A stretch of 64,000 nucleotides of DNA from Paenibacillus sp. Marseille-Q4541 (GTDB lineage: Bacteria > Bacillota > Bacilli > Paenibacillales > Paenibacillaceae), in contig NZ_JAGXCY010000001.1 in the NCBI RefSeq assembly GCF_018310695.1, forward strand, positions 124,001-188,000. Direction: 5' to 3'. Made by a program: the position numbers and the translations under genes. Below the pieces are notes generated by a model. It saw nothing but the letters and a program-made list of their open reading frames with translations, was not told where the DNA came from and made no database searches. Shown here one piece after another: positions 27,004 through 36,169 of the stretch (position 1 is the stretch's first letter; each line of letters starts with the position of its first letter).

Positions 27004-28648
27004 CAAGATCAGAGAAGCCATTCAAACGGCTCCACCTGTCCCTTACCCGGATTTTGACCGGATGTGGAACAAAATTGAACAGAGCAAAGGAACATTGCCA
27101 TCTTCTAACGCTTGGAAGTTTCAACGTACTAGTGTAGCCAAGGCAGCAATGATCACAGGGATCTCTGCGGTCATGATCGCGACTCCCGTATATGCAGCTA
27201 TTCACTATAATTGGACTGATGTACTTTCGAATAAAGCGGGCATTCACTCTGTATGGGAACAAGGTCTCGGTCAATCCATTTCTCAGTCTGTTACAAAAGA
27301 TGGGATTACACTTACGGTAGATACGGCTTTCTCTGATGAAAACAGAACAGTACTCCTATATACACTGAATCCGGAAGTGTCCGATCAAGACTATAATTTG
27401 AGTTACGACAAAGTTGAGCTGTTAACTGCTGAAGGCAAACCAATTCCAGGGCATTATTATCAGGTATGGAATCCAGAAATAAATGAATATCAGGGGTATT
27501 TTGAAACCGATTATGTTCTAAATCATAAGAAAGAAGAACTGCGCTTTTCGGTTACAAATGTAGTTTTCACAGAAAAAACAGAAGTAGCACTCCCATTTAA
27601 TCCTGCAAATCAGGGGACACAAACATTCCCAATTAAGAAAGATGGCATTGGAACGGTCTCTATTCAGTCTTTTGACCAGTCAAAGGAGGATATTCTTTTA
27701 CACACGTCCGTTAATTTTGAGGGCCTCGATAAGAACCAACGGGAGCGGACCTGGACTTCCTTTACAGCATGGGATGATAAGAATGAGATCGTTAAAGGAT
27801 CAAAAAATGTATACGGCATACCAGGTACAAACTCAGAGCAAACCTTGTCTGAACAGGTCTATTCCAAAGACCAACTCTCTGCTGAAGGAACTCACTTCAC
27901 TCTCTCCTATGAACGTGAGAAAAGTCGTGTAGCAGGAGAATGGGGAATTGACATGACTTTGTCTAAATCTCAATTAGAAAACAGTACGATAAAAGAAAAG
28001 TTAGACCTTCCTATTCCTCAAATGATGGAGGGTAGCAAAATTACAGAGATGATCGTAACTCCATCGGAAGTTCGTTTGATCGTAACCAATAAGGACAAAT
28101 ACACTCTCTTGCCTTTTCTTGATTATGAGCTTGAGATCGGCGGGAAACGACTCACTGGCAGCATGGACTATAATGCGAAATCTAAAGAAAAAACGGAACT
28201 CCGTTTTGAAATGATGCATATGGATCTCGCCTCCCTTCAAGAGCAACCTATTTCTCTTATTGCGAAGAAACGTGTAGATGAGCATAAAGGTAACGAAAAG
28301 ACGTCCATCCGACTCTCCAATATCTCGACTAAACCTCAGCATTTCCAAACGGTATACGAAGGTTATATGGTGGATTGGACTTATTACCTGAAGGATGAGG
28401 AGCTCTATGTAGAATCTAGCAGCGAAAACCCTACATTTGGAGGAATCAATCAAACCTATTATTATGACGGTAAAGAAAAGATGTATGGGAATCCCGTTAT
28501 CGTGAATTTTAGAGGAGAAGGGAAAAATAAAAGTATGGATGTATATGAAAATTTCGCACCGAAACATCTGGATATCTACGTATACATGTACACAACCGAT
28601 CATTTAAATGAAAAGGTAAAGATACCGATCAAGATCAGGGATCAATAA
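26984..28648 (+). CDS. DUF4179-type transmembrane anti-sigma factor
   Basis: 554 residues. The first 45 form a short cytoplasmic segment with PDFDRMWNKIEQ, as in anti-sigma N-terminal regions; one membrane helix lies at about 50-72. About 480 residues follow outside, beginning with a DUF4179-like segment (SQSVTKDGITLTVDTAFSDENRTVLLYTL). The start is TTG at 26984 with GGAGAG 7-9 bases upstream, inside the sigma gene. By analogy it holds the sigma factor until a cell-surface signal is sensed; the signal is unknown. Confidence 0.8.
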   Translation: MKPMEDNKIREAIQTAPPVPYPDFDRMWNKIEQSKGTLPSSNAWKFQRTSVAKAAMITGISAVMIATPVYAAIHYNWTDVLSNKAGIHSVWEQGLGQSISQSVTKDGITLTVDTAFSDENRTVLLYTLNPEVSDQDYNLSYDKVELLTAEGKPIPGHYYQVWNPEINEYQGYFETDYVLNHKKEELRFSVTNVVFTEKTEVALPFNPANQGTQTFPIKKDGIGTVSIQSFDQSKEDILLHTSVNFEGLDKNQRERTWTSFTAWDDKNEIVKGSKNVYGIPGTNSEQTLSEQVYSKDQLSAEGTHFTLSYEREKSRVAGEWGIDMTLSKSQLENSTIKEKLDLPIPQMMEGSKITEMIVTPSEVRLIVTNKDKYTLLPFLDYELEIGGKRLTGSMDYNAKSKEKTELRFEMMHMDLASLQEQPISLIAKKRVDEHKGNEKTSIRLSNISTKPQHFQTVYEGYMVDWTYYLKDEELYVESSSENPTFGGINQTYYYDGKEKMYGNPVIVNFRGEGKNKSMDVYENFAPKHLDIYVYMYTTDHLNEKVKIPIKIRDQ

Positions 28649-28657
28649 CAAAGCTAG

Positions 28658-28689
28658 AGATATCAGGAAGAATCCTGATATCTTTTTTT
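28658..28689 (+). terminator. Intrinsic terminator of the ECF operon
   Basis: Arms AGATATCAGGA/TCCTGATATCT with an AGAA loop followed by seven T residues, starting 10 bases after the anti-sigma gene. Confidence 0.92.
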
Positions 28690-28772
28690 CATTTATTTGC
28701 TATTTCAGCGAACTACGCTCTTCTGAAGTTAGTCTATTAGTTATGAAAGACACGAAAGGAGCTGTAAACTTC

Positions 28773-29096
28773 ATGAGTAAAAATGTAAAAACACTTCGTT
28801 TCATCCTTTTATTGTCGGTTATTATTGGATGTTCTCACGATACTCCCTCGTCCTACCCTTCTCTCGTAATATATGAAGGACAGAAGTATATGGGGCATGA
28901 TAATATTGGTGTCTCAGCCTATCCTGACAAGATCAAAATAGGCTCAATTCAATCGCAAGTACGACCTGGTGAATGGGAACATGAAGAACTCAGCTCAAAT
29001 GAATTAAAACAAGGCACAATTTACTGGTTAGATGAAGATTTGCTTGGAGCAAAGTGGAACGAACAGGAACTCAAAATATACAAGAAGTTAAAATAA
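28773..29096 (+). CDS. Small putative lipoprotein
   Basis: 107 residues from ATG 28773, which has GGAG 11 bases upstream; an in-frame ATG ten codons earlier is less likely. A short basic start, a hydrophobic run and IIGC form a lipobox with Cys20 as the expected lipid-modified residue. The mature part (about 87 residues) is polar, with no recognised domain, and ends in a lysine-rich tail. It lies after a terminator, so it is probably not part of the sigma operon. The product is not recognised. Confidence 0.65.
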   Translation: MSKNVKTLRFILLLSVIIGCSHDTPSSYPSLVIYEGQKYMGHDNIGVSAYPDKIKIGSIQSQVRPGEWEHEELSSNELKQGTIYWLDEDLLGAKWNEQELKIYKKLK

Positions 29097-29236
29097 ATCA
29101 ATGTCTACTAATCGCTTCAACGATGACAAATTAGGGGTAATATGATGTACAGCATCGTGTTACATAGAATAAGACATAAAGGGTACTGTAAACGTGAAAT
29201 AAACAACACGAAAGAATGACACGGAGGCAATCTATT

Positions 29237-30217
29237 ATGAAAGAACATCAACATTCATCCGACCACAAACAGGAGCACTCCCATGGTCATAGTGACCATC
29301 ATGATCATCACGGACATCAACAAGGGGGTTCAGGGCACTCTCATATTCATACAAACAATAAAAAGGCGCTCTTCCTCTCTTTTCTGCTCATTACTGCCTT
29401 TATGATCGTGGAAGTCATCGGGGGGCTTATAACAGGCAGTCTGGCACTCCTTGCCGATGCAGGACATATGCTGAGTGACGCTATCGCTCTGGGACTTGCG
29501 TTATTTGCATTTCGCCTCGGTGAAAAAGCAGCAAGTTCATCCAAAACCTATGGATATAAACGTTTTGAAATCTTGGCTGCCTTCTTAAATGGCCTGACGC
29601 TACTATTCATATCTATCACCATTATTTGGGAAGCCATTCAGCGCTTTTCCGCTCCGCCGGAAGTAGCTAGCGGCGGAATGCTAACTATAGCTATTATCGG
29701 GCTCGTAATTAATATCGTTGTCGCTTTTATTCTCATGACTGGTGGCGATGTGAAAGGAAATCTCAATTTACGTGGAGCCTTTTTGCACGTACTTGGTGAT
29801 CTGCTTGGTTCGATTGGAGCCATTATTGCTGGTCTGCTCATGCTATTCTTTGGCTGGTCTGTTGCAGACCCAATCGCTAGTCTAATCGTTGCCGTCTTAA
29901 TCTTGATCAGTGGCTACCGAATTACAAAAGACTCCGTTCATGTTCTAATGGAAGGAAAACCTGAATTTATTAATCTTGAGGAAGTGCGAGAGCAGCTCCT
30001 CCAATTGCCGTCCGTATTGAGTCTGCATGACTTACATACCTGGTCGATTACTTCCGATTTTCCCGCGTTAACTGTCCACTTGGTGGTGTCAGGAGAGGCT
30101 GATCGTGACGAACTGCTTAAAGAGGCTAAATCGTTGTTAGAACGAAATTTTCAGATCTCTCATTCCACAATTCAGATAGAAAGTGATGGCCTTCATCTAG
30201 ATGAGCCTTGCAACTAA
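29237..30217 (+). CDS. czcD: Cation diffusion facilitator, CzcD-type zinc exporter
   Basis: 326-residue CDF transporter that exports Zn2+ and related ions in exchange for protons. The first 38 residues hold 14 histidines, a metal-binding tail seen in this family. Six helices follow; the metal site is formed by LADAGHMLSD in helix 2 and HVLGDLLGS in helix 5. A cytoplasmic domain (after about 235) dimerises and binds metal. ATG 29237 has GGAGG 9 bases upstream. The neighbouring genes do not add to its role. Exact metal preference is inferred. Confidence 0.92.
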   Translation: MKEHQHSSDHKQEHSHGHSDHHDHHGHQQGGSGHSHIHTNNKKALFLSFLLITAFMIVEVIGGLITGSLALLADAGHMLSDAIALGLALFAFRLGEKAASSSKTYGYKRFEILAAFLNGLTLLFISITIIWEAIQRFSAPPEVASGGMLTIAIIGLVINIVVAFILMTGGDVKGNLNLRGAFLHVLGDLLGSIGAIIAGLLMLFFGWSVADPIASLIVAVLILISGYRITKDSVHVLMEGKPEFINLEEVREQLLQLPSVLSLHDLHTWSITSDFPALTVHLVVSGEADRDELLKEAKSLLERNFQISHSTIQIESDGLHLDEPCN

Positions 30218-30222
30218 TATAG

Positions 30223-30271
30223 ACAACAAAAGAAGCAGATATCCTATACGGACATCTGCTTCTTTTGTTGT
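30223..30271. terminator. Bidirectional terminator, czcD and pyrimidine phosphorylase
   Basis: Eighteen-base perfect arms (ACAACAAAAGAAGCAGAT and its complement) around a 13-base loop between convergent genes; T-rich 3' arms on each strand fit termination in both directions. Confidence 0.85.
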
Positions 30272-30292
30272 AACTAGGTCGTTACTTTTACG

Positions 30293-31627
30293 CTATACGA
30301 AGCGCTCTACACCATTTTTCGTAACGAGCGCATAGATTAGTGGCTGTTTAGGTACCGCAGTATCGGTAACACTGTAGGCTTGTTTCAGCTTTTGTTCCGC
30401 TTCCTGCACTTTGGATTCACTCGCTTCATTGATGTGCATAACAGCAAGGGTATCCCCTGCCTTTACCTCATCGCCGACTTTCTTCACTAGTGTAACGCCT
30501 ACTCCGTAATCGATGATCGATTCCTTTGTCTCACGTCCAGCTCCAAGCAGCATCGCCGCAATACCAATCGCTTCAGCTTCGATACTTGCAATGTATCCAC
30601 TCGCATCTGCCTTTACTTCTATCGTACGACTTGCTCCAGGCAATTTAGTCAAATCATCGATTTGATCCACATCCCCATGCTGAGCAGCGACCATCTGCTT
30701 CAACTTATCAAAAGCAGCTCCGCTTCTAAGAAGTTCTGCTAAGAGTGTACGTGCTTCTTCTACCGTTTTTGCTTTTCCGCCTAGGACAAGCATATGAGAG
30801 GCTAGAAATAAACTAACTTCCTCAAGATCCGCTGGTCCTTTGCCTTGCAAAGTTTCTACCGCTTCTTTGATTTCAAGGGCATTTCCGATACCGAAACCAA
30901 GGGGCTGGTCCATATCACTGATAACAGCAACCGTATCACGTCCAACATGGGTCCCGATATCGACCATAGCTTGCGCAAGACGTATCGAATCATCCAGTGT
31001 TTTCATAAAAGCTCCGCTGCCTGTTTTCACATCAAGTACGATCGCATCGGCACCAGCAGCAATTTTTTTACTCATGACCGAACTTGCGATCAGCGGAATC
31101 GAGTTCACCGTCGATGTTACATCTCGAAGGGCATATAATTTTTTATCAGCAGGAGCCATATTTCCGCTTTGACCAATAACTGCAGCCCCGACTTCATTCA
31201 CTTGACTGAAGAACTCATCTCGGGTGAGCTCAATCGTAAAGCCTGAGATAGACTCCAATTTGTCCAATGTGCCACCGGTATGACCGAGTCCACGTCCTGA
31301 CATCTTGGCTACAGGAACACCCGCTGCGGCAACGAGAGGAGCAAGAACAATCGTAGTTTTATCCCCTACTCCACCAGTGGAATGTTTGTCCACCTTGATG
31401 CCTTGAATCGGAGAGAGATCAACCTGATCTCCTGACTTTGCCATCTCCATGGTGAGATGACCTGTTTCTTGTGCAGTCATCCCTTGAAAATATACAGCCA
31501 TTGCCCAGGCAGACATCTGATAGTCCGGTATTTCACCACGGCTGTAACCCTGTACAAGATACGTAATTTCTTCTGCTGATAGCTCATGTCCATCACGCTT
31601 CTTCTGTATAATATCAACAGCTCTCAT
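30293..31627 (-). CDS. pdp: Pyrimidine-nucleoside phosphorylase
   Basis: 444-residue enzyme that splits uridine and thymidine to base and (deoxy)ribose 1-phosphate. Signature [24 protein letters not shown] near residue 80, [17 protein letters not shown], and [24 protein letters not shown] 31627 is chosen over an earlier GTG because AAGGTG lies 11 bases before it. It ends the nucleoside-catabolism block deoB-PNP-PNP-pdp. Confidence 0.94.
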   Translation of the reverse strand: MRAVDIIQKKRDGHELSAEEITYLVQGYSRGEIPDYQMSAWAMAVYFQGMTAQETGHLTMEMAKSGDQVDLSPIQGIKVDKHSTGGVGDKTTIVLAPLVAAAGVPVAKMSGRGLGHTGGTLDKLESISGFTIELTRDEFFSQVNEVGAAVIGQSGNMAPADKKLYALRDVTSTVNSIPLIASSVMSKKIAAGADAIVLDVKTGSGAFMKTLDDSIRLAQAMVDIGTHVGRDTVAVISDMDQPLGFGIGNALEIKEAVETLQGKGPADLEEVSLFLASHMLVLGGKAKTVEEARTLLAELLRSGAAFDKLKQMVAAQHGDVDQIDDLTKLPGASRTIEVKADASGYIASIEAEAIGIAAMLLGAGRETKESIIDYGVGVTLVKKVGDEVKAGDTLAVMHINEASESKVQEAEQKLKQAYSVTDTAVPKQPLIYALVTKNGVERFV

Positions 31628-31679
31628 ATGATTGACCACACCTTAACTACTGTATTTAAAAGCAAGTTGTGAAACTGAA

Positions 31680-32546
31680 TTACACTTCGCGTACAAAAGC
31701 ACGTACAAGTCCGATAAATTTCGGTTTGGTACGATTAGCCACAGCAACAACTTGTTCATGTGTAAGAGGCTCAAGTTCTTCACCAATCGCCATATCTGTA
31801 ATACAAGAAATACCAAGTACACGTAGACCTGCATGTCTTGCAGCAATGACTTCACCTACAGTGGACATTCCAATCGCATCTCCACCCAGAAGAGCAAACA
31901 TCGTTGACTCTTTAGGTGTTGAATACGTAGGGCCACTAATACCACAGTATACCCCTTCTTGAAGTTCCAAATTCGTACCATCTTCCCCTTTGATCTCTTT
32001 GGAAAGTTTCTTCGCAAGCGCACGATATTCTGGATCATAAGCAGCTGACATATCAGGGAAACGTACGCCAAGCTTGGAGTCATTAGGTCCGATCAATGGA
32101 TTAGCTCCTGTCATATTCAAGTGATCCGTAATTAGCATTAGATCTCCTGCTTTAAAACCGCGATTCATACCGCCAGCAGCATTCGTAAGCATAAGTGTTT
32201 CTACGCCGATCTGTGACATCACATATACCGGTAGCACCACTGTACGCATGTCATAACCTTCATAGTAATGGAAACGCCCTTGCATAATGATGACATCTTT
32301 TCCTTCCAGCTTACCAATAACAAACCGACCGGCATGTCCTTCTACGGTAGACTCTGGGAAGTTAGGTACTTCATCGTAAGGAATGTATACTGCATCTTCA
32401 ATTTGGTCACCCAAATCTCCGAGTCCGGAACCAAGAACAAGACCAATCTTAGGTGCATACTTGCCAAGCTTTTGCTTAATGTAACTTGCTGCTTCTTCAA
32501 TATGAGCACTATATTCTTTTGTCAAATTACCTGTTGTTTGAGACAT
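31680..32546 (-). CDS. Trimeric purine-nucleoside phosphorylase, paralogue 2
   Basis: 288 residues of the trimeric (PNP/MTAP) family: LGSGLGDLGD phosphate loop, GRFHYYEGY, and TNAAGGMN. It is a tandem paralogue of the upstream gene. At the two positions that contact the purine base it has Ser209 (in GPTYSTPKE) and Asp251 (in CITDMAIG), where the paralogue has Glu and Asn. Those residues match 6-aminopurine enzymes of the family. His263, which contacts the ribose 5'-OH, is kept. It may therefore prefer adenosine; this is inference. Annotated generally as a PNP. Confidence 0.88.
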   Translation of the reverse strand: MSQTTGNLTKEYSAHIEEAASYIKQKLGKYAPKIGLVLGSGLGDLGDQIEDAVYIPYDEVPNFPESTVEGHAGRFVIGKLEGKDVIIMQGRFHYYEGYDMRTVVLPVYVMSQIGVETLMLTNAAGGMNRGFKAGDLMLITDHLNMTGANPLIGPNDSKLGVRFPDMSAAYDPEYRALAKKLSKEIKGEDGTNLELQEGVYCGISGPTYSTPKESTMFALLGGDAIGMSTVGEVIAARHAGLRVLGISCITDMAIGEELEPLTHEQVVAVANRTKPKFIGLVRAFVREV

Positions 32547-32606
32547 TTTTCCTTTTCCCCTTTATTCCGAATTTCGTTTCTATGATTATTATGACATCAC
32601 GTTTCG

Positions 32607-33431
32607 TTACATTTGTGGAATGAGTGACATGACGAGGTTCAGGAATTTCTCTTTTACCATCTCAGCTGTCTCCATTACTTCATCGTGGGATAACGGCTGT
32701 TCAAGAATGCCTGCTGCCATATTCGTAATACAGGAAATACCGAGCACTTCAATTCCAGCATGACGAGCTACAATCACTTCAGCTACTGTAGACATTCCAA
32801 CTGCATCCGCGCCCATCGTACGCAACATTACAATTTCAGCAGGAGTCTCATAGTTAGGACCCAGAAGGCCTGCATATACGCCTTCTTTCATCGTAAATCC
32901 TTGTTTATCCGCTGTATCTTTTGCAAGCTTGCGAAGTCTGTGACTGTACGCTTCGGACATATCTGGGAAACGAACACCAAAATCAGAATCGTTTGGCCCC
33001 ATCAGTGGATTGCGACCTGTCAGATTCAGATGATCAGAAATAATCATCAGATCCCCAGCTTCATAAGACGTATTAACACCGCCTGCAGCGTTCGTTACGA
33101 GCATTTTCTGAACACCGATCGCTTTCATGACACGGACTGGAAATGCGGTTACTTCAGGTCCGTATCCTTCGTACATATGGAAACGACCTTTCATCATTAC
33201 CACTGGACGGCCTTGAATCGTACCAATTAACAATTCTCCGACATGACCTTCAACTGTAGATACAGGAAAATGAGGAATGTCTCCGTACGGAATTGCTACT
33301 GCATCTTCAATGAGTTCAGCAAGAATACCGAGACCTGAACCGAGAATGAGACCAATCTCTGGTGTAATATTGGTTTTCGTTTGGATAAATGCAGCTGCTT
33401 CTTTTACGATATTCTGTGTTAGTTGTGTCAT
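32607..33431 (-). CDS. punA: Trimeric purine-nucleoside phosphorylase, paralogue 1
   Basis: 274-residue enzyme that converts inosine and guanosine (and the deoxy forms) to base and ribose 1-phosphate. Motifs: ILGSGLGILAE, GRFHMYEGY and TNAAGGVN. Glu195 in GPNYETPAE and Asn237 in CITNMAAG are the usual 6-oxopurine contacts, and His249 is present. It lies directly after deoB, the place of pupG in Bacillus, so it is probably the pupG/punA orthologue. Confidence 0.93.
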   Translation of the reverse strand: MTQLTQNIVKEAAAFIQTKTNITPEIGLILGSGLGILAELIEDAVAIPYGDIPHFPVSTVEGHVGELLIGTIQGRPVVMMKGRFHMYEGYGPEVTAFPVRVMKAIGVQKMLVTNAAGGVNTSYEAGDLMIISDHLNLTGRNPLMGPNDSDFGVRFPDMSEAYSHRLRKLAKDTADKQGFTMKEGVYAGLLGPNYETPAEIVMLRTMGADAVGMSTVAEVIVARHAGIEVLGISCITNMAAGILEQPLSHDEVMETAEMVKEKFLNLVMSLIPQM

Positions 33432-33449
33432 GTTACTTGTTTATCCCCC

Positions 33450-34643
33450 TTAATTAAGTTCCCTTAAAAAGCTTTCTCCATGAAGCGGAGATGCCGCACC
33501 AAAATTATCTGCAATCGTCGCACCGAGATCTGAGAATGTGTCTCTTATGCCAATGCTTTTTCCTGGTGACTGTAAAGACGGACTATAGATAAGAATCGGT
33601 ACATACTCTCTAGTATGATCTGTTCCCGCATGCACTGGATCATTCCCATGGTCAGCCGAGATAATGAGCAAGTCATTTTCTCCAATACGATCCATAATCT
33701 GCGGCAAAGCTTTATCAAATACTTCAAGCGCACCTGCATATCCTTCAGGATCTCTACGGTGGCCATACAAGGAATCAAAATCAACCAGATTCGTAAATAA
33801 AAGACCATTAAAATCTTTGCCCAGTTGCTCAATTGTTAATTCAATCCCATGTTCATTACTTTTAGAAGGATAGGAAGCAGTTACACCTTCACCATCAAAA
33901 ATGTCATTGATTTTACCAACCGCAATGACGTCGAACCCAGAGGTTTGCAAAGAGTTCATCACCGTTGGCTCCGGTGGTTTTACAGCGTAATCGTGACGGT
34001 TCGGTGTTCTTTTGAAAGCACCTGGTTGTCCTACATAAGGACGTGCAATAACCCGTCCCACAGAGTGCTCAGGAGCAAGTGTCAGTTTACGAGCAATTTT
34101 ACACGCCTTATACAGTTCTTCGAGTGGAATAATATCCTCATGAGCAGCAATTTGGAACACACTATCTGCTGAAGTGTATACGATCCAAGCTCCTGTTTTC
34201 ATTTGCTCTTTACCATACTCATCAAGTACTTCTGTTCCGGAAGCAGGTTTATTGCAAATGACTTTACGGCCTGTCTGTTGTTCGAATTCAGTAATAAGAT
34301 CTTGTGGGAATCCATCGGGATATGTATTGAATGGAGTATCAATTTTGAGCCCCATCAGTTCCCAGTGTCCCGTCATCGTATCTTTCCCTGCAGATACTTC
34401 TTTCATCTTGCCATAGTAACCTGTCGGTGCCTCAGCCGGTGAAATGGGAGGAATGGATGCGATGTTACCAAGACCTAATTTTTGCAAATTTGGAAGTTTT
34501 GTTGTTGGTACTCGCTCCAGAATATGACCTAACGTATGGGCTCCTGTGTCACCAAATTCAGGTGCATCCGGTTGTTCTCCGATTCCTACACTGTCAAGCA
34601 CAATAAAACAAATGCGATTAAACCGCGATTTTCTGTTTGTCAT
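33450..34643 (-). CDS. deoB: Phosphopentomutase
   Basis: 397-residue metalloenzyme of the alkaline phosphatase superfamily that interconverts (deoxy)ribose 1- and 5-phosphate, feeding the products of the adjacent phosphorylases into central metabolism. The metal site includes [11 protein letters not shown] at the start and ISADHGNDP and [10 protein letters not shown] near the end; the nucleophile Thr lies in [13 protein letters not shown] 34643 has GGAAGGGG 8 bases upstream, so an open extension of 11 codons is rejected. Confidence 0.96.
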   Translation of the reverse strand: MTNRKSRFNRICFIVLDSVGIGEQPDAPEFGDTGAHTLGHILERVPTTKLPNLQKLGLGNIASIPPISPAEAPTGYYGKMKEVSAGKDTMTGHWELMGLKIDTPFNTYPDGFPQDLITEFEQQTGRKVICNKPASGTEVLDEYGKEQMKTGAWIVYTSADSVFQIAAHEDIIPLEELYKACKIARKLTLAPEHSVGRVIARPYVGQPGAFKRTPNRHDYAVKPPEPTVMNSLQTSGFDVIAVGKINDIFDGEGVTASYPSKSNEHGIELTIEQLGKDFNGLLFTNLVDFDSLYGHRRDPEGYAGALEVFDKALPQIMDRIGENDLLIISADHGNDPVHAGTDHTREYVPILIYSPSLQSPGKSIGIRDTFSDLGATIADNFGAASPLHGESFLRELN

Positions 34644-34701
34644 GATGTAAGCCCCTTCCTTATCTTCTCTATTCATAGTAAAGCAAATGATGTTCTTTCA
34701 A

Positions 34702-35601
34702 TCAGGCTCGGGGATGATAATGATCATACACATCTTTCATATTCCTCTTTACCACTTGATTGTAAATTTGCGTAGTCGAAATATCTGCATGTCCCATCAT
34801 TTCCTGCACTGATCTTAAGTCAGCACCGTTCTCCAGCAAATGCGCAGCAAAAGAATGTCTTAAAGTATGAGGTGTAATTCCTCCACCCACAAGCCCCGCT
34901 TCCTCGGCGTACTTCTTGATCATTTTCCATATACCTTGCCGTGTTAAACGACTTCCGTTCGTATTTACAAACAAAGCTTGCTCCTCAGCATGTGCTCTTA
35001 ACAGTTTGCTGCGAGCGGACTCCAGATATTCAGTCGTTGCTCTTGCCGCAATACCGGTAACAGGAATTACCCTTTCTTTGGCACTATCCCTCCCGGTACG
35101 AACATACTTGAGATCGGTATTCAAGTCTTCCACATTTAAATGAACTAATTCTGAAACTTTGATTCCGGTTGCATATAGTAGCTCAAGCATTGCTTTGTCC
35201 CTAAGACCTGAAGGTATCGATGTATCCGGGATGTCAAGAAGCCTGTCCACTTCAGAAATGGAAAGGATTTTGGGCGGATTCTTTTCTGTTTTGGGTGAAT
35301 CCAGATGATATGTCGGGTCTTTAGAAACAAACCCCTTAAACATAAGATAATGAAAAAAAGAGCGAAGGGATACAACGTTCCGTGCAATCGTTGAAGCTGC
35401 CTTTCCTTCTTTTTTCAGAAAAGAAAGATAAAGCACAATATGCGTACGTGTAATCTCATGAGCTTCAGCATCCGCATGCTGTTCTCTATCCATATACCCT
35501 ATAAACTGCTCAATATCACGTTTGTACGATTCCAGCGTACTGACAGAAGACCCTTTATCCTCCTGCAAATAATCCATGTAGGGCTGCACATACTTCCTCA
35601 T
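34702..35601 (-). CDS. xerD: XerD-family tyrosine recombinase with altered active site
   Basis: 299 residues with the N-terminal SAM-like core-binding domain (1-100) and the C-terminal catalytic domain. In Bacillus XerD and XerC resolve chromosome dimers at dif. Synteny (spoIIM-fur-yqzK-xerD-drm) marks this as the xerD orthologue. His245, Arg248, His271 and Tyr280 are present (HTLRHSF, MGHADIS, QIY). Arg I is Lys148 (ATGIKVSEL), and the catalytic lysine segment reads TGRDSAKER, with Asp or Arg at the usual Lys. Recombinase activity is therefore uncertain. Confidence 0.85.
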   Translation of the reverse strand: MRKYVQPYMDYLQEDKGSSVSTLESYKRDIEQFIGYMDREQHADAEAHEITRTHIVLYLSFLKKEGKAASTIARNVVSLRSFFHYLMFKGFVSKDPTYHLDSPKTEKNPPKILSISEVDRLLDIPDTSIPSGLRDKAMLELLYATGIKVSELVHLNVEDLNTDLKYVRTGRDSAKERVIPVTGIAARATTEYLESARSKLLRAHAEEQALFVNTNGSRLTRQGIWKMIKKYAEEAGLVGGGITPHTLRHSFAAHLLENGADLRSVQEMMGHADISTTQIYNQVVKRNMKDVYDHYHPRA

Positions 35602-35653
35602 CGTTTTCCTTACAGCTCCTTACCTTTAATTTTGGGCAAACAAGGCCACTCCT

Positions 35654-35896
35654 CTATTCACCATACCAATAAAAAAAGCGAAGCCGTTCAATTAAGTTTG
35701 TTTTCTGGGTAGCAAGCTGAATTCCTTCTTCAGGATGAAATACTTTAAGCGCATTTCCCTCTGGTATCTTGTAATGATCAACGGGTGTAATCCAGTTTGA
35801 AAATAGACTGAACACATGATAAAACATGTATACAAGTGCAGCAAATATGATAAACAAACGAACCATACGAAGCCATTTGCGAAGTGAAAATACCAT
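35654..35896 (-). CDS. yqzK: DUF4227 small membrane protein (YqzK-like)
   Basis: 80-residue protein with one membrane helix at about 14-34 (IIFAALVYMFYHVFSLFSNW) and a short outer part with ITPVDHYKIPEGNALKVF, which is typical of the YqzK family. Function is unknown. Located between fur and xerD, as in B. subtilis. Confidence 0.82.
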   Translation of the reverse strand: MVFSLRKWLRMVRLFIIFAALVYMFYHVFSLFSNWITPVDHYKIPEGNALKVFHPEEGIQLATQKTNLIERLRFFYWYGE

Positions 35897-36113
35897 AACT
35901 TTTTTCCCGCCTCTCCTTGGTCTTTAGTCTTGTCCGTAAAGGATACGGGTAGTCTTCCCCGTTAACAATCCAGCTATGTTCAGCCTATGAAACAGTCAAC
36001 CCGACTATGACCTTGGTTCGCGAAAAGAAAAAGTTATATTATCATCTTACCCTAACTACAAAGGCAATGTATATGAAAGAGTTCTTTCATTTACCATCTA
36101 TATGTGCACATGC

Positions 36114-36152
36114 TAAAAAAGCTCCCCCGAACGTAACCCGGTGAGAGCTTGC
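36114..36152 (-). terminator. Intrinsic terminator of fur
   Basis: Hairpin AAGCTCTCACCG/CGGGGGAGCTT (minus strand) just after fur, followed by TTTTTTAGC. Confidence 0.85.
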
Positions 36153-36169
36153 TCATGCTTGTCTTTATA

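Noticed and set aside
29184-29202. CcpA cre-like site (TGTAAACGTGAAATAA) before the zinc exporter
   Set aside because: Only half of the consensus matches and there is no reason for carbon control of this gene.
34702-35601. Tyrosine recombinase as a phage or transposon integrase
   Set aside because: The gene lies in the conserved fur-yqzK-xerD-deoB order with no att-like repeats, tRNA or phage genes around it.
35897-36113. Small gene between yqzK and fur
   Set aside because: No convincing frame or ribosome site on either strand.
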